From positions 1 through 64,000 of the forward strand of contig NZ_LAKD02000030.1 in NCBI RefSeq assembly GCF_000968685.2: a stretch of 64,000 bases of DNA. The letters run 5' to 3'. Positions 61,501-64,000 of the stretch are shown in pieces (position 1 is the first letter of the stretch; the number at the start of each line of letters is the position of its first letter). Position numbers and translations under genes: made by a program. The notes beneath the pieces are model-generated. The model searched no databases, was not told where the DNA came from, and saw nothing but the letters and a program-made list of their open reading frames with translations. The stretch is from Streptomyces antioxidans (GTDB taxonomy: Bacteria; Actinomycetota; Actinomycetes; Streptomycetales; Streptomycetaceae).

Positions 61501-64000
61501 CCACCGGAGGAAACCACGACCACCTCCCCGCTCACCTCGACGCCAAAATGACTGAGTCCACCTGGGAACACCTGGCCCTGGACGAACTCGCTCAACTCGC
61601 CTGGGACCCCAAGCCCGGCAAAGACCTGGCCCCCGGCACAGGCCACCGCCGGGACTGGGACGATCTGATCCTCCACGACGAACTCCAGGCAGCCATCGAG
61701 AAGCTGAACCCGGAGCTGACTTCCACCGCCGTCCACGAAGCTCTACGTATCGCCACCGACCCCGCCTCCCATGAGGCGTACCCGGAGAACAAGCAGGCCC
61801 ATGAGTACCTGACCGTCGGCATTCGCCTCACCTACACCGACGAGTTCGGTGCTGAGCAGACTCCGACCGTCCGCCTCATCGACTTCACGGACCCCGAGGC
61901 GAATAGCTACCTCGCCGTCAACCAGGTCACGGTCAGGGACACCGACGGCAGCCACCGGCGCTTCGACATCGTCCTGTACGTCAACGGCCTCCCCCTGGCC
62001 GTCGTCGAGTTGAAGAGCGCCTCCGACGAGAACGCGACCCTCAAGTCGGCGCACGCCCAACTCCAGGCGTATGTATCGGAGTTCCCGATCGTGTTCCGCT
62101 ACAACGTCCTTTGCCTGGTCTCGGACGGCATAACCGCCAAGTACGGCACGGCATTCACGCCGTACGAGCACTTCGCGCCTTGGAACGTCGACCACGAGGG
62201 CGAACGCGTCGACACCAACGAGCCCGGCTACGACGGCCTCGACGCGCTGGACCTGGCCCTCCACGGCCTGTTCACGCAGGACCGGTTCCTCTCTCTCACC
62301 CGCAACTTCGTCAACTTCCCCCCGCCCGAGCCGGACGAGCGCCTCTCCGGCAAGCGCATCGCGAAGCCGCACCAGTACTTCGCGGTAAATAAGGCGGTGG
62401 ACGCCGTCGTCGAGGCGTCGCGGACGAATGGCCAGGCCGGTGTCGTCTGGCACACGCAAGGCGCGGGCAAGTCCGAGGAGATGGTGGAGACGGCGGCCCT
62501 CGTCGCCCGCCACCCGGCCCTCAACAACCCCACCATCGTCGTCATCACCGACCGCAACGACCTCGACGACCAGCTCTACGACACCTTCCTCGACAGCGAG
62601 ACCCTGCTCGGGCAGAAGGCCCACCAGATCGACACGCGCGAGGAGCTGCGCACCGAGCTGAAGCGGCGCAACGTCGGCGGGATCGTCTTCACCACCCTCC
62701 AGAAGTTCGGCCTGAGCAAGGAGGAGAAGGACGCCGGGAAGTCGCACCCGCTCCTCTCTGAGCGCCGCAACATCCTGGTGATCGTCGACGAGGCGCACCG
62801 CTCGCACTACGACAGCCTCGACGGCTACGCCCGTCACCTGCGCGACGCCCTGCCGTACGCCACCCTGCTCGCCTTCACCGGTACGCCGATCTCGAAGGCC
62901 GAGGCCGACACCCGTGCCGTCTTCGGCGAGTACATCGACATCTACGACCTGAAGCGCGCCGTCGACGACGGGGCCACGGTCCGCGTGTTCCACGAACCGC
63001 GTGTCATAGAGCTCGACCTGTTCGAGGGCATCGACCCAGACAAGCTCGACGAGCAGGCCAACACGCTGACCGAGGGCATGGACGACGCCGAGCGCCGCCG
63101 TGCCATCCAGTACGCGACGACGATGAACACCGTCTACGGCGCCCCCGACCGCATAGCGAAGCTGGCCGACGACCTGATCGCCCACTGGGAGCAGCGCCGC
63201 GAGCTGGTCAAGCCCGACATCGGCGGCCCCGGCAAGGCGATGGTCGTGTGCGCGACCCGCGAGATCTGCGTACGGGTGTTCGATGCGTTGGCCAAGCGGC
63301 GGCCCGGCTGGGTCGGCGACGAGGCTGACAAGGGCGTCATGAAGATCGTTTTCCATGGTGACCGCTCCGGCCCCGAGCACCTGCGCAAGCACTCCCTGCG
63401 CAAGTCCCAGCAGAAGGTCGTCCAGAAGCGTGCCAAGGACCCCGAAGACGAGCTGGAACTGCTCATCGTGCACTCGATGCTGCTCACCGGCTACGACGCC
63501 CCACCCATCCACACTCTGTACATGGACCGCCCCATGCAGGGCGCCAACCTGATGCAGGCCCTGGCCCGGGTCAACCGCCGTTTCCGCGGCAAGCAGGACG
63601 GTCTCCTCGTTGGCTACGCGCCTCTCACCGACAACCTGGCCAAGGCCATGCGCGAGTACTCGGACCAGGACCGCAAGGACCAGACCCTCGGCGCGGACAT
63701 CGAGCGGGCCATCACCGAGGTCAAGAACGAGCTGGCCACCATCAAGGGGCTGCTGGCCGGGAGCCGCTGGAAGGAGTGGCTGGCCGACACCGACCGCCCC
63801 GACTCCCGCAAGCGCGCGCTGCGCCTGACTGCCGACTTCCTGCGCGACCCGAAGAACCCGGGCAACAAGGTCGAGCCCCTCGCCAAGCCGCTCTCCACCC
63901 GCTTCAAGGACAGCGCCGCCCGGCTGGACCGTTTCTACCGTGTCTGCGCGATGAGCAATGAGATCGCCGAGCGCTGCGAGGACTTGGACGACTGGCGTCG
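61497..64000 (+). CDS. hsdR: Type I R-M endonuclease subunit HsdR (runs off window)
   Basis: The first ~834 residues of a type I translocase/endonuclease. The ATG overlaps the hsdS stop (ATGA). The N-terminal PD-(D/E)XK nuclease has RRFDIVLYVNG (D157) and AVVELKS (E171, K173). The SF2 motor has Walker A TQGAGKS (K325), the DEAH box VDEAHRSHYD near 431, and LAFTGTP. Later motor motifs include LIVHSMLLTGYDAP and MQALARVNRRFRGK. No frameshift is visible up to 64000. With the upstream genes it makes a complete type I R-M operon. Confidence 0.94.
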   Translation, partial: MTTGGNHDHLPAHLDAKMTESTWEHLALDELAQLAWDPKPGKDLAPGTGHRRDWDDLILHDELQAAIEKLNPELTSTAVHEALRIATDPASHEAYPENKQAHEYLTVGIRLTYTDEFGAEQTPTVRLIDFTDPEANSYLAVNQVTVRDTDGSHRRFDIVLYVNGLPLAVVELKSASDENATLKSAHAQLQAYVSEFPIVFRYNVLCLVSDGITAKYGTAFTPYEHFAPWNVDHEGERVDTNEPGYDGLDALDLALHGLFTQDRFLSLTRNFVNFPPPEPDERLSGKRIAKPHQYFAVNKAVDAVVEASRTNGQAGVVWHTQGAGKSEEMVETAALVARHPALNNPTIVVITDRNDLDDQLYDTFLDSETLLGQKAHQIDTREELRTELKRRNVGGIVFTTLQKFGLSKEEKDAGKSHPLLSERRNILVIVDEAHRSHYDSLDGYARHLRDALPYATLLAFTGTPISKAEADTRAVFGEYIDIYDLKRAVDDGATVRVFHEPRVIELDLFEGIDPDKLDEQANTLTEGMDDAERRRAIQYATTMNTVYGAPDRIAKLADDLIAHWEQRRELVKPDIGGPGKAMVVCATREICVRVFDALAKRRPGWVGDEADKGVMKIVFHGDRSGPEHLRKHSLRKSQQKVVQKRAKDPEDELELLIVHSMLLTGYDAPPIHTLYMDRPMQGANLMQALARVNRRFRGKQDGLLVGYAPLTDNLAKAMREYSDQDRKDQTLGADIERAITEVKNELATIKGLLAGSRWKEWLADTDRPDSRKRALRLTADFLRDPKNPGNKVEPLAKPLSTRFKDSAARLDRFYRVCAMSNEIAERCEDLDDWR

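Noticed and set aside
61743..63512. 589-codon minus-strand frame opposite hsdR
   Set aside because: Val/Asp/Gly/Leu-rich shadow of hsdR, whose nuclease and helicase motifs are all visible on the + strand.
1..64000. CRISPR arrays
   Set aside because: No series of regularly spaced direct repeats was seen; the only tandem repeats are the 22-bp pair at 6182 and protein-level RHS/TPR repeats.

Overview
The window is high-GC DNA with strong third-position G/C bias, frequent GTG starts, many ATGA/GTGA stop-start overlaps, and families typical of Streptomyces (DUF397/XRE/HATPase trio, DUF6879, CebR-type operator, RHS/WXG proteins). It is almost certainly chromosomal Streptomyces or a close relative, and the content is that of an accessory arm or genomic island rather than core genome. 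No rRNA, tRNA, CRISPR array or replication origin was seen.

Layout. 0.3-9.5 kb: two drug-efflux MFS genes, an arsenic operon (arsR-acr3-arsC-arsN1) whose 5' end is fused to a truncated arsI, the wreck of a Tn7-like TnsA/TnsB element with two 22-bp tandem repeats, a MarR/MFS divergent pair with a clear operator, and a DUF427 gene. 9.7-12.5 kb: an intact Beta-family gene, a secreted AA10 LPMO under a perfect CebR box, and a decayed DUF72 gene. 13.4-21.9 kb: a complete four-gene Wadjet type II system (jetABCD), every junction an ATGA overlap. 23.8-29.2 kb: a QatB-like/QatC-like gene pair, then a separate operon of a small membrane protein, an N6-adenine methylase-like protein and a specificity-like protein with no restriction subunit. 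29.4-38.9 kb: a WXG-like protein, an RHS polymorphic toxin with an exchanged nuclease-like tip and a small acidic partner, then a DUF6879 pair and a STAND (NB-ARC/TPR) protein. 39.1-41.0 kb: a WhiJ-type regulatory trio. 41.5-44.8 kb: a one-protein Type ISP-like restriction-modification enzyme. 45.1-51.6 kb: a broken Beta gene and a three-gene CHAT-protease cassette whose first gene is frameshifted. 51.7-55.9 kb: an unassigned two-gene operon with a double-HKD PLD protein. 56.4 kb to the end: a type I R-M operon (HTH-fused degenerate methylase, hsdM, hsdS, hsdR running off the window).

Read together, about 50 kb is a dense defence and conflict island: plasmid/DNA-sensing (Wadjet), restriction (ISP, type I), protein-modification-type immunity (Qat-like), protease-type suicide (CHAT), STAND sensing and contact-dependent toxins, interleaved with pseudogenes. 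A ~105-bp repeat occurs three times on the + strand; two copies extend into the same downstream gene start, and one copy sits exactly where a gene is cut, so it probably marks cassette boundaries. The most promising less-described loci are the QatBC-like pair without QatA/QatD, the methylase/specificity/membrane-protein operon without HsdR, the PLD two-gene operon, and the CHAT cassette.
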